From Diphasiastrum complanatum (lineage: Eukaryota > Streptophyta > Lycopodiopsida > Lycopodiales > Lycopodiaceae), in contig MU832163.1 in assembly GCA_029204225.1 (NCBI GenBank), forward strand, positions 1 through 64,000: a DNA stretch of 64,000 nt. The letters are read 5' to 3'. Positions 53,986 through 64,000 of the stretch are shown piece after piece. Numbering within the stretch: position 1 is the stretch's first letter; each line of letters starts with the position of its first letter. The notes below the pieces were generated by a model, which was not told the origin of the DNA, did not search any database, and saw only the letters and a list, made by a program, of their open reading frames with translations. Both the position numbers and the translations under genes were made by a program.

Positions 53986-54156
53986 GCCATCGCCCGCGTG
54001 CTATGAGCAGCCCAAAAACCAGAGTGAATACACGAAAAACCATAGCCACAGGAAGAAGATCAAAGCAGAAGAAAGATATTAAATAAAATGATATGGTCAG
54101 TGATCCGCAGCCCTACGTGCGAGAGTGCTCCATTCATCTCAGATCACATGCAAACA

Positions 54157-54168
54157 CCCCCCCCCCCC
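54157..54168. repeat. Poly-C run
   Basis: Twelve consecutive C residues within a C-rich stretch; of note mainly as a possible assembly weak point. Confidence 0.85.
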
Positions 54169-54631
54169 TCCCTCCCCTCCACCTGTGAGCAAGCAAGCCA
54201 CATGCACCCTACATTCTATCAGCATAGCCGTTTATGAAAATGCGCATCCTAGAATGCACTTTTGGAGTATTAGAAAATAGCTATAGCCAAAGTGAGCACA
54301 CATAAGTTCTTTTCACCAATTTTATCAATTTTAACCGTCAATCAAGTAGAATTGGATAGAAGTGAGTATTCTGAGGTCTTAGACTTTTCATTTCACACAA
54401 ATTACTGTGTTTGAGTTGAAAGTAGGTTTCTAGAGAGTTTTTCAGTTCTTTGAAACTCGTGGGAGAGATAGACTTCTTACTTGCATGTGCTTCATTTTTC
54501 TGATTGAAGCAAGATCCAAATTCAAGATAGATTGATTTTCTGTGTTGAGAGTTTGTTCTCACAATATGTTGCTAGATTTCATAGGTTGGATCAAGTGTTA
54601 GATCCTAAGTTGTGAGAGATTAACATCTTCC

Positions 54632-54990
54632 AGTTATGCAATGTGGAAGATTAGAATGGAATCATTATTGATTCTACAAGATTTGATGGACATTGTGAGT
54701 GGAGCTGAAGAAGAACCTGCAGCACCTAATGAAGCTGCAACATTTCACAAAAGGACCAGAATTGCCCTTCATTTTATAAAAATGAATGTAACCAATGAAG
54801 TGTTAAGAGAGATCAGTACATGCACCACTGCCAAGGAAGCTTGGGATACTCTAAAAACAATCTATGAAATCAAGAATGCTTCTAGATTGCTCACACTTAG
54901 AAACCAAATCTTCCTAAGTTATCAGGAATGGTCTTTTGACGTTGAAGTGCGGACTTTGGCTCATCGTATGAAAGAGACCCGACCACATAA
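54632..54990 (+). pseudogene. Copia gag fragment
   Basis: MWKIRMESLLILQDLMDIV, an acidic EEEPAAPNEAA stretch, ALHFIKMNVTNEVLREI and TAKEAWDTLKTIYEIKNASR form the same pattern as the gag relic at 34308-34688. It breaks off after RNQIFLSYQ. No zinc knuckle or pol domains follow. Confidence 0.8.
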
Positions 54991-56030
54991 TGCTTCATAA
55001 CTTCCAACAAGATTAAACGCGTCACTCGAACGCAACAAGATTATGGCATACTCCTCAAATATTTGATACAAAGACTTCAAGGGCAACCTTCTCTTCAACG
55101 TCCCGATGAGTTGCATGCCGAAAATGCCTGACAGTCCCTGATAAAATTGGGCCAATTTTTGCTCATCTCTTGATCCAGCTTGACCTCTTTGATGTACAGT
55201 GGCTTGTCCAACGAGATCCAGAGCTCTTGCGGACGTTCCATTATTTCTATCAGGTTTCTCCTCGTACATTTTCTCTCAAGTTCATAATTCAACCTGTTGG
55301 ACTCCAATATGTAGCAGGGCATGTTTTTATATATACAAATATACACATGCACATATGCAAACAACCTATCGTATATTTGGCTATGAAGTTTACTGGCTCT
55401 CACTGCGGTGAACACTATTTCGTTACAGGCATAGCAAAAATGCTGACCATCAATAGGCTCAAAAGTACAATGAGATAAGAACCTATTTTCACATAGCACA
55501 TCCAATCTAGACCCCTCATTGGTGTCCTTCTCTTTTGGATACAACTCTAAATACAATTGCGCTGCTTCCACCATATCCATCTGTTTGAATTTACGGTACA
55601 TCTTTATAAATTTCTCTAGACTATCGAAGAAAACCTCGGGTTCATCTCCTTTCTTGAAAGTAATCGGCCTCGCTGTGATATTGATGGAAGTAGGTACAGG
55701 CCCGTTTATCATGCAAACAGATTCATACAACTGTTCAGCAAAGCATTAGGGGATATTAGAACTCAAAATAGGCCCTTTGTCAAGATGCTATTTTTGACTT
55801 CGCACGCTTTCAACGCTTATGTGTCCCAATGAATGGTGTCCATCTGTGACGAATTGTAACAGTGGTTGACGAACGGAAATTGTATTTAACTTTCCCTGCC
55901 AAATTTTCGTGATTTTCAAATATCTCTCCGGGCAGAACAAACAATTGTGATTGGACCACAGTTACTAGCCGAGTACTCTTATAATGCCCGTCTTTGTACA
56001 CTCGAGGTTGATTTGACGTCAATAGTCATA
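54961..56030 (-). pseudogene. Gag-like coding relic on the minus strand, family unresolved
   Basis: Overlapping minus-strand frames include ITFKKGDEPEVFFDSLEKF, IKMYRKFKQMDMVEAAQLYL, and further on EQKLAQFYQGLSGIFG and LPLKSLYQIFEEYA. The first reads like a retrotransposon Gag core (target sequence, then helix pairs), though the middle (HFCYACNEIVF) does not fit. Another frame at 56022-55810 (LFVLPGEIFENHENL) may be upstream sequence. Frameshifts are evident. Identity is tentative. Confidence 0.35.
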
Positions 56031-56194
56031 AATTGTAGTTAACTAATCCTTGTAGTTTAGGAACTTTTTGTCATTCATAGGTATACCTCTCATTCTCTTC
56101 ATTCTATCTCTTATTTTGGATTGTCATTCTTAGGTTTACCTCTCAATCTCTTCATTCTCTCCATTCTCAGCCTGCGTACACGTATTTTTGACTA

Positions 56195-56770
56195 ATGGCT
56201 ACACATAATCGAAGACCAAGAGGAACCATTGATGCAATCAATATTTGCAATGAAAAAAATGCAGAAGATCAATGGATACCAAGAATATATCAAAAATATC
56301 AATGGATCTTGATGCATCCCTCTACAAAAGGCTCATTCCGTAAAAGAAAAAGATTGGATAGAGTCAGGAGTTTTCTTTTATGATCACATCTATTTTTCTG
56401 ATAAAAATGATTTAGTTGGTAGATTAGAGCCATATCCTCTACCAATTTTTTTGAGTGAGGAATGGATTTCTCCTAATGCAGCAATTTCAGAAAGTTTTTG
56501 ATCTAGACTATATATTGATATTCAGAGTATATTAAAATGTAGCACTGGATCAAAGAATAATAGATTAAGTTGGTATCTACCTTTTATTATTTTTGTTGAT
56601 TTTTTTTTCAATTACAATGTTCGGAGAACGAAAGCAATGTTTATTTGTAAGGACTTGAGTGCTGAAATAATCGTACTCATCAAGAGTATGTTAAGAAATG
56701 ACAACATTCTTGCAATGGTTGAGGTCGAGGAAGATTGGTGTCTCAATCACATTCGATCAGACTAGACATG
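56195..56770 (+). pseudogene. Unknown broken coding relic
   Basis: A frame starting MATHNRRPRGTIDAI continues, after a shift, with GVFFYDHIYFSDKNDLVGR, EPYPLPIFLSEEWISPN, and later FICKDLSAEIIVLIKS. Codon-like composition suggests former coding sequence, but I recognise no family. It lies next to, and opposite in strand to, the decayed Ulp1-like gene. Confidence 0.3.
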
Positions 56771-57085
56771 TTGCAATTCGATCTTCCTCAGTACTATCAA
56801 TTTCGATTGAATGGTGTAAAGGTACGTTGTGCCATATGAGAATATTTTTTCTTTTCTTTTTCTAACTAAATCAGTTTCAAAAAATATATTAACTAAAATA
56901 TTTTCTCTTGTGCAGGTAAGAGTAAGGCAGGAAGAGCATATAAAATGCAAAAACATTGGAACATCCATCGAAATTGAAGATCCACAGATTATGAACAATG
57001 GAATTTTGTATTATGTAATACAATTTTGTGTATACATCATTTTTGAAAATTTATGAATCACTTTTTATATGAGGTTCTTTCATTT

Positions 57086-57322
57086 CTATGATCTCCATTC
57101 CCATGGTGCAGAACACAATGTAATTGCAACTGGATAATATGAGTTTTTGATAACAAGATTCATGTCTCCTGCAGAAAATGCATTATCTCCATTGGGGAGA
57201 TCTTCGGGCACTTGAACTCCAGTGACCACTACGATCAGATATCGAATCGACGCTTGCCCTTGTTCAGAAGATGATCTCGGTGAAGCTTTACCGTAACAAA
57301 TCTGTGTGAACATATGTCGCAT
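57086..57322 (-). pseudogene. Duplicated 3' segment of the Ulp1-like relic
   Basis: The minus-strand sequence SPMEIMHF / NGDNAFSAGDMNLVIKNSY region is a diverged copy of 57780-57650 (LKCPKVSPMEIMHFRQ, IKLVIENSYSVAVAEC). This shows local duplication of the gene's last exon followed by decay. Confidence 0.45.
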
Positions 57323-57599
57323 GTTTGGATTGGTTGTGGCAAAAATTCATTGAGATCACCTTCTAAACTTATCCAAAAAAACCACGGTAAAGGCAAGGCA
57401 GACCAAGGCTATGAAAAAACAAACATGTAGGAACACCATAGTAATTATAGAATGAATCAATATTAATCTGAATTAATAAGAGGAAAACAAACATGTAAGA
57501 ACAACCATAGAAAACTGTAAATATATTTCTAGAAAAAATTTCTGTACATGTGTCTCATCCACATCAAGGGAGACCAATTTGTTATCAGTATCAACTTGA

Positions 57600-59016
57600 G
57601 AATCATTCTTCAAGTTGTGAGTCATGCTAATCTATGATCTCTAAATCCATTTTTCCAGTTGGAAGTAGCTTGGGTGGAGAACACTCTGCCACTGCAACTG
57701 AATATGAATTTTCGATCACAAGTTTTATGGTGTCTTGTCTGAAATGCATTATCTCCATTGGGGAGACTTTCGGACATTTAAGCTGGAAAAAACAAAAACA
57801 CAATTAAATGTTATTAATCAAATATTAGTTATTAGGAATGTAATTATAAAAACAAAACAAAAACACAATTAAATGTTATTAATCGAAGATTAGTTATTAG
57901 GAATTGTCAGGAATAGATTACCTCTTCCAAATTAAGAAGTTCATCTTATAGTGCAAGCCAATTGAAAAAGAATTTGGCATTGCATACCGTATACAACCAC
58001 ATCTTACATAATCAACCTGCTGAGAGGACTGCAATATTCAAATATAAACGAAAGTTCGTAACAAAATTTTAACATTATGTAATATCAGATCAACGCCTAG
58101 GAGGTTATAATAAAATTTACAATGGAAACAAGTGCGCGTCGAACCGATATCCAAAAAATATTGTTTGAATATCAGATCAGTGTGTACGATATGAAAAGAA
58201 AGCAAGTAATAACAACAAGGACGCGTCGAACCGATATTGATAAATTTTTACCTCTGCATCAACCATTTTTAGCTTCGTATATGCTATTGCATGTGGTGGT
58301 ACTAGAAAGAGTTCCAGTATTTTCAAGATATGGCTCTTGGCAATTTTGTGTGTAATAGAGTTCATCTTTAAACAAAGTGGATTACACACACCCTCATCAT
58401 TGACATATAAGGACAACACATATAAGCTCCAATGATCACTACAATAAGAAAACAATAAATTTATGAGAATGAATGTGAAATCAAAATTTATATAAAAAAT
58501 TTAACCTTATTAAATCTGATAAAAATACATTTACTTTGTTATGTATGGGAGCACGAGAATTGGAGTCCCCAGTCTGATGTATTGGAGCATATCATCATGC
58601 AGACTTTTGAAATCAGGAAAATCAAAAGCAGCCATGAATTAAAGCGAAAACAATGCTACATCTATAAACAATGGGGTCTGGAAAAACTCCATCATGTACT
58701 GAATTGCCCCCCCTCCTACATTGTCGCCTAGCATTTTATCCCTACTTTCCAATTCACTTGTATCTAATTTAGAAAGGGAAAGATTAGCATTGGTCTTCGA
58801 CATCTTAAAACTGTATAGAGGACCTAGAGCTTTAAGATATGTGTTTAACAATTGGTCATACTGTACATATTTAGGAGTATTTACAAAATCAAGTGTAGGG
58901 AGTGAAGGAAGTATTACAAATAATCCACTCAAAGAATTGTCATTTAAAATGGATTCGACCTTTAAATTTACAAAATCATCTAAATCTTTTCCTGAAACTG
59001 GAGGAGGAGAAGTCAC
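57600..59016 (-). pseudogene. Ulp1-like (C48) cysteine peptidase gene, decayed
   Basis: Minus strand, apparently spliced. An N-terminal part (59016-58639) leads to the entry of the Ulp1 fold, DKMLGDNVGGGAIQYMMEF. A stop then interrupts, and FKSLHDDMLQYI and GTPILVLPY follow. After a GT-AG intron (about 58540-58443) comes DHWSLYVLSLYVND, with the His-Trp of the catalytic motif. A further exon (about 58025-57922) reads YAMPNSFSIGLHYKMNFLIW, where active peptidases have a Q-P-N-S-x-D-C-G pattern. Both the oxyanion-hole Gln and the catalytic Cys are replaced here. The last exon ends at about 57632. Ulp1-like genes are often carried by plant DNA transposons. The family call is moderate, the loss of activity inferred. 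Confidence 0.45.
57791..57905. repeat. Short tandem duplication (65-bp period)
   Basis: ACAATTAAATGTTATTAATC and the following 20 bases recur 65 bp apart (57801 and 57866) with two mismatches, within an intron of the Ulp1-like relic. Confidence 0.8.
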
Positions 59017-59029
59017 TCAATCATACACA

Positions 59030-59270
59030 TCCTACATTTTGATGACTTCAATGCCTGATAAACCTATTTTCTTTGAAGATGTTATCAAATCACAAGGAGT
59101 GACTAAAGCCTTCTTCAATGGCAATGGCTACTTAGAGGAGGAGATCTTCATGATGCAATCAAGGTGCTTCATCAAGGAGGAAATTGAAGACAAAGTATGT
59201 TTTTTGCAAAAGAGTCCTTATGGGCTCGAAGATTCATCAAGAGCTTGGTTTTATAAGCTCAACAATTCTA
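59030..59270 (+). pseudogene. Copia RT fragment
   Basis: KPIFFEDVIKSQGVTKAFFN, GYLEEEIFMMQSRCFIKEE, and DKVCFLQKSPYGLEDSSRAW correspond to the copia RT stretch that precedes YVDD. Here the region before the KxAFLNG motif is joined to it by deletion, and nothing after SSRAW is preserved. Confidence 0.8.
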
Positions 59271-59538
59271 ATGCACTCATAAGCTCAATGGACATATCAT
59301 CAAGTGCACAAAATGCCTTGGAATTCAAGGCTTGGCATGATGCATAGTTTCTCTTTGCATCACTTGTAGATTTTTTGTCACTTATTGTAAGGGATCCATT
59401 AAGAGATGGTGAAAGATCCTTCATGGACATCATTATCTATTGGAGTCTCAATTTTATTCCTTATTTGTAGCTGGATATTTGGTCTTGGAATTATAGATAG
59501 ATGTACATTCGATTTACCAAGTTAGAATTGAGGAGGAG

Positions 59539-60060
59539 TGTTGAGATTGTCACTTCCAACTTGGTTAATGTAGCATGTTAATCTTAAGATCTATGTTCCT
59601 AGTGAGATCTCACACGTGTGGAGCCTGTTCCCATGTGTGTAATAATTCACATATGTCACTTTTATTAAGTTAGATTGATTTTAGCTAGATCTACACAAGT
59701 GTGAAATTGACCTTTGAGTAGAATCTTGAAATTGGTCATTTTGGTCAAACTTTATAGATTGCACTTCCATGTGAATGAGTTATTACTCACGCATGTCAAG
59801 TTTCCATTCACACATGTGGATAATCTTGTAGGTGATAAGATAAAAGATTCCATTAGATCCTATTTTATAGGGAATATCCCTATGCTGTGGAGACTAGTTG
59901 TTGGTTTCTAGCTAGTGTAAGAAAGTCAATTTTGGATAAGGATCATATTTGACTCCTATTCGTGGATCTAGATGACAAGGAACTCTTCACAGTGTGAAGG
60001 CTTGCTGGATAGTACACAGGTCATGGATGTACTTGATCTATAAAGAGATCAACCAATTCA
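59539..60060 (+). repeat. Copia LTR after the RT fragment (right edge approximate)
   Basis: GAGGAGGAG is followed by TGTTGAGATTG, a polypurine-to-LTR junction. The block carries ACACGTGTG near 59611 and two ACATGTGTG/ACACATGTG variants near 59633 and 59811, as in other copia LTR-like regions in this window. Confidence 0.5.
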
Positions 60061-60955
60061 ATGAGAAGTTGATGTGACATTGGCAATTTCGGAGTCTTGC
60101 TTGTATTTTCCACATTTGTCTTGTGGAGATGACTGCTACTGCTTTGTTGTTCTTCTCCTTCCATTCTCGAAGTTCTTTGCGTGTGGTTGTAGGCATATCT
60201 TTGGTGCTGTCCACCCAGGGCCATAGAGCTTCTCCTCTCAGTATGAGTGAAGTCTTTACTTTCCAGGCCAAGAAATTTGACCCCTCTGCCTGGTTGCTTG
60301 AAGGTGCAGTTTCGGTTCATTGCTTTGAACGTCAAAACCATTTGCAAGACTTTATGGTTGCCTGTGGTGCCTTCATCAAAGTCGTGTACATTGTGGTTGT
60401 GGTTGTTTGTAGTTGCTGCCTGTGGCATTTTCCCTTGTATTTTTATAGGTAGGCCTGTTGGCACTTTATGTGTATTTTTGCAGGTAAGGGATCATAAGCT
60501 ATAAATGCTTTGTGGGTAGAAACCTTATGTTTCTTCATCTTGCTGGTTGGTTAACTCATGCGTCGAACCCTCAATAGCTAATCCTAAAACCAAACAAACA
60601 AAATCCTTCAATGAGGCACAACTTGTAATGACAGTTGGTGTCATTTTGGAGGACAAAAGAGTATTGTTACACTTTCATTGCAACATATGGGGCCTACACT
60701 CAAGAAGTTGCCATGTTAATTGGTGGCTCATGAGTGAATATCATCTACATACATCTGTAGCATGAATGGAACCTAGAACATGATGGTCTATGAAGGGAAC
60801 AACTCACTCCAACTAAGTTAGGAGAACTAAGAAATCGTCGTTTTCATAATAGGGATTGTTTTGCATGGTATTGTAGAGTTCTAAAGGGAATTTCTCTAAG
60901 ATTTTTTCAACACGCCATTCCATTAGTCAAAGCTACTAGACCCAAGATCGACATG
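60061..60955. other. Stretch without a recognised gene
   Basis: A 147-codon minus-strand frame (60464-60021) has low-complexity His, Asn and Ser content and no family motif; I do not call it a gene. Confidence 0.35.
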
Positions 60956-61440
60956 CCATATTGGTGTAATTCTTACTACTCTCAACTCATATAATAGGAG
61001 TTGAAAGTATTAGATGCATAATTCATCTATGAAATCAAACACATTGAGTGGGCCTCACCAATTGGGATTGTACCAGAGAAGAATGAGAAGTTGCATATGT
61101 GTCTTGATCTTAAGAAGCTAAACACAATCACAAAAAAAGACCACTTTTCTCTCTCATTTACTGATGGAGTGCTAGAAAGCATAGCAAGAGAGGAAGCTTA
61201 TAAATTTCTAAATGGATTTGGTGGATACGATCAAGCACAAATCACATTAGAGGATTGACACAAAACTACCTTTGCAAGAGCATGGGAAATGTATGCATTC
61301 AAATTAATGTCGTTCAGATTGTGTAATATCCCAACACTTTCCAACTGGCCATTCAACATGTCTTCAAGGAATTTCTCCGTAGATTCTTAGTGGTCTCCTT
61401 AGATGACTTGTGTGTGCATTGCCTCAAAGAAAGTGTGAAG
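60956..61440 (+). pseudogene. Gypsy reverse transcriptase fragment
   Basis: Translation with stops gives EWASPIGIVPEKNEKLHMCL, DLKKLNTITKKDHFSLSFTD, GFGGYDQAQITLED, HKTTFARAWEMYAFKLMSF and a decayed DD box region (SPLDDLCVH). These are consecutive RT blocks of a gypsy element of the type using KKDHFPLPFTD. Protease, RNase H and integrase are absent. Confidence 0.8.
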
Positions 61441-61536
61441 AAATCGGATCACAAACATCCAATTATGCCCTTTGATCTTTAGCTAATATGGAGAGCACAT
61501 CTAGCATCCTCAACAATGTAGAAATCTTTTATCACT

Positions 61537-61870
61537 TCAAGCATTGTAATCACTGTTTTTGATATTAATCAAAGTGCAAATTTTCAGTCCCACTATTGTA
61601 CCGTTCATTTGCGCATCTGTATGAATCATTCGGTTTGAATATTCTGCTGTTGTTTGTGGCGCTTCCAATCCTACACGCACCCACTTGAGCTTCTCCTGAC
61701 TAACCTCTCGATTTTCGATAGTTTCTTCATGCACAATAATTTGAGGTAATAAATCCAAGTCAAATGAGTATGTAAAAGAATTGTACACCACATTGTCTCA
61801 TCATGCCCACTCAAATCCACATAATATTCACCTAGACTAGTTCTAAATTCATTTTGATTCAACAGTTTAG
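61537..61870 (-). pseudogene. Unknown frame-shifted coding relic
   Basis: Two overlapping minus-strand frames read NEFRTSLGEYYVDLSGHDE, then YNSFTYSFDLDLLPQIIVHE, KWVRVGLEAPQTTAEYSN and MNGTIVGLKICTLINIK. One frameshift near 61800 joins them. I do not recognise the family. Confidence 0.3.
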
Positions 61871-63080
61871 TTAGGTACCAATATAAGCTATAAATGTTTT
61901 TTTAGTTTGATTGTATTGGGAAGAAAACTATGAAGATATATATGGGAAGATGGCAAGGTAAAGTTTCAACGAAATTAAATTAAAACATTCAGACAAGCAC
62001 AAACTTATAAATCAATCAAGTTTGGTACATTTCATCAAGGAAATTCTTCTCAAAGGACAACATTCTTATGTTTCTAGGAAATAAGCTACTTTCAATGTAT
62101 TTGAATAACATATGCAAAATAAACTATGGTTCAAAATGTGACTTGTTACATAGATTTATATGACCTTATAGAATTTTTTCCATAGGTCAACTATTTACAA
62201 TGCTACCAAGTCAGTTTCATGCACCCAAAAAAGAGGAAGTTACTAGCTAATAGCTTGAACTATAATGCCTCCTTAAATGATATGCTAAATTGTGTGGATG
62301 CCTCAGTAAAGTGCTCCTCTTATACTTACTTCACTCTCTCCTTGGTGCTTTATTATTCCCATATTTATTCTGAAAGAATAAAAATTTGTTGTAGCTACAA
62401 TTCTTTCATGTTTTCCATGTCCATTACAAGAAGTTTGTTTTGTCTCTCCAAATTCCTTCTATCCTCAATTGGTACTAACAAAGTTGTGTAGTGGGGCTAA
62501 ACAAAAATTGTTACCCTGTTATTGTATTGACGTTTTTAGAGTAAAAAGATTTCTACTTCATTGTAAATACCATCATTTCGATGTCATAGAAGAGGGTGGT
62601 AGCATGTATATTGTAGCTTCCCATTAAGAAAATAGGAGAATTGCGAGTTACAAGAAAAGCAATTTTGATGGTTATGTGATGGTGAAAAGATTTATTACAA
62701 GGTCAACTTCCCAACCACAAACCCCGTCGGTGACAATTTTCAAGTAGTCAAGTTGGATAAGGGTTATTGTCATCCACACACGGGACTTGGTTACTACATG
62801 TGAATGGGCACCTATGGGCCAGGCACTCCAACTTGGCTATGCATATGTGTGGATGTGCACTGTAAGCATTGTACATAATTATGCTCATGTAACTAATTCG
62901 TCACACAAATGTTTACTACAATCTTGAATAACTCATAGAGTGGTTGCGTGGATACTTACAAGTTTGCCCAATTCCATAAAATATAGTAATTTTAAAGTAG
63001 TCAAGACGTTCTCATAGTTTCTCTTGCAACATTATTTGATGATAATATGCAAATGGTTTCTTATGAAATTCAAGTCAATA
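61871..63080. other. AT-rich stretch, no gene recognised
   Basis: Only short frames lacking motifs on both strands; probably degraded repeat sequence. Confidence 0.4.
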
Positions 63081-63084
63081 TGTG

Positions 63085-63210
63085 ATGTTGGAAATCCTAT
63101 CTATTCACTTTATGATACCATGCTTGTCGAGGCCCAAAAGCGTGTATATCTTACTCAAAAGAACTACTTAAACAAGTTTGGACTCTGTCAAATGCATATA
63201 TATTAGAATC
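63085..63210 (+). pseudogene. Copia RT C-terminal scrap
   Basis: RVYLTQKNYLNKFG (near 63150-63180) matches the copia RT stretch that follows the LGxE motif, normally V-x-L-x-Q-x-K-Y. Surrounding sequence is degenerate. Confidence 0.5.
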
Positions 63211-64000
63211 TCTAGAAGGATTTCTAATGGAGAAAAAAATATTGAAATGTCAATACTCTATGTAATGTACACTCATAAAGTAGTGGCATGCGTACTATAT
63301 AACAACATACATAACATGTTCACTTTACTATAAGGTGATACTCTCATAAAATATTCTAGCAGATATTACAAAATCCTTGAGAAGAATCATGGAATGTAGT
63401 TACAACAATAACATGAAAATGACATTTTAGTTTGAAAAGTGAGTTTTGGCTTTGAAGTTCAAAATATCAAGAGTGAATCTCTCTTACGCAACAAATTAAC
63501 TTTGAGTGTTGAGCTTCATAATTAGATACTTATATTTGCTACAACATCTCAATATGTAGGTGGGCTTAAAATTATCCTTTTCTAAATCCTTTTTTAAAGT
63601 GGTTGTCTTGGACGAGAGTATAAAAGACTTGAAAACTATATTCTAGTTTTCTTTCATTTGTCCATGAAAACGTTTAACATGTGATTGTTTTTTTATTCAA
63701 AATACGACAATTATTTAAAAAAGTAAATAATGTGGGATTTACCTTTTTGTCTAGAAAGGGATATTTGTTGTGAGGACATAATCATCCTTGTATAAAAGAA
63801 AAGAGAACATAAAATTGCATATAGTTGAATCCATACCTATCATTCCCTTATTGCTATTTAGCACATACTAACAACAAATTAGTACTTGTATTCAACATAA
63901 GTACCAACATATTGAATCATGCCACTACATGTATCAAAACTTGTATCAACAATATTATATATTGCATCATGCCACCTATGTATGAATGGTGCATTTGTTG
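63211..64000. other. AT-rich end of window, no gene recognised
   Basis: Possibly degraded continuation of the copia scrap; no conserved motif could be read with confidence. Confidence 0.4.

Noticed and set aside
58438-58461. CACTACAATAAGAAAA, resembling a CACTA transposon terminus
   Set aside because: On the minus strand it is the pyrimidine tract and AG acceptor before the DHWSLYVL exon, and no partner terminus or 3-bp target duplication was seen.
60021-60464. 147-codon minus-strand frame
   Set aside because: Low complexity, overlapping frames on the other strand of similar length, and no recognisable domain.

Overview
The window looks like nuclear DNA of a land plant with a large, repeat-rich genome. 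Evidence for this is a spliced gene with canonical GT-AG introns, an AGO4-clade Argonaute, Ty1/copia and Ty3/gypsy LTR retrotransposons primed by initiator tRNA-Met, CACTA and hAT-type transposase relics, a LINE, and long GA, CT and CA microsatellites. The Argonaute is clearly AGO4-like but divergent, and one intron is about 24 kb. That would suit a fern or another non-seed plant, but the lineage is inference only.

The one host gene I can reconstruct is an AGO4/6/9-type ARGONAUTE on the + strand, 10140-46787. It has 22 exons; every junction is GT-AG, every phase agrees, and the joined frame is 927 codons plus stop. Exons 1-10 (10140-13691) encode the N domain, linkers and PAZ. Exons 11-22 (37704-46787) encode MID and PIWI. 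The 24,012-bp intron 10 between them is a nested transposon island, and intron 18 holds a reverse-oriented LINE.

Left flank (1-9.5 kb): a CACTA transposase pseudogene, antisense copia remnants with recognisable primer-binding sites and LTR edges, and a gypsy gag-like remnant. The gene's 5' region carries a 67-bp tandem duplication.

Intron 10, left to right: a MITE-like element built of CGTTTCT repeats, a gypsy RNase H fragment, and an antisense gypsy split by a copia element (Copia A, 5-bp target duplication). Copia A is itself split by Copia B. Next comes an hAT/DUF659-like pseudogene with a tandem duplication, split by a complete gypsy chromovirus with by-eye identical 359-bp LTRs and a 1592-codon open frame. 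Copia gag and RNase H/LTR relics follow. The island therefore records at least three rounds of insertion, the last apparently recent.

Right flank (46.8-64 kb): no intact host gene recognised. It holds copia LTR pieces, a non-autonomous LTR element with an unplaced 283-codon frame, microsatellites, copia and gypsy relics, and a decayed, spliced Ulp1-like (C48) peptidase gene on the minus strand.

Biological theme: AGO4 proteins guide RNA-directed DNA methylation of transposons. Here the gene for that effector carries a potentially active retrotransposon and a heterochromatin-prone island between its PAZ-coding and MID/PIWI-coding halves.
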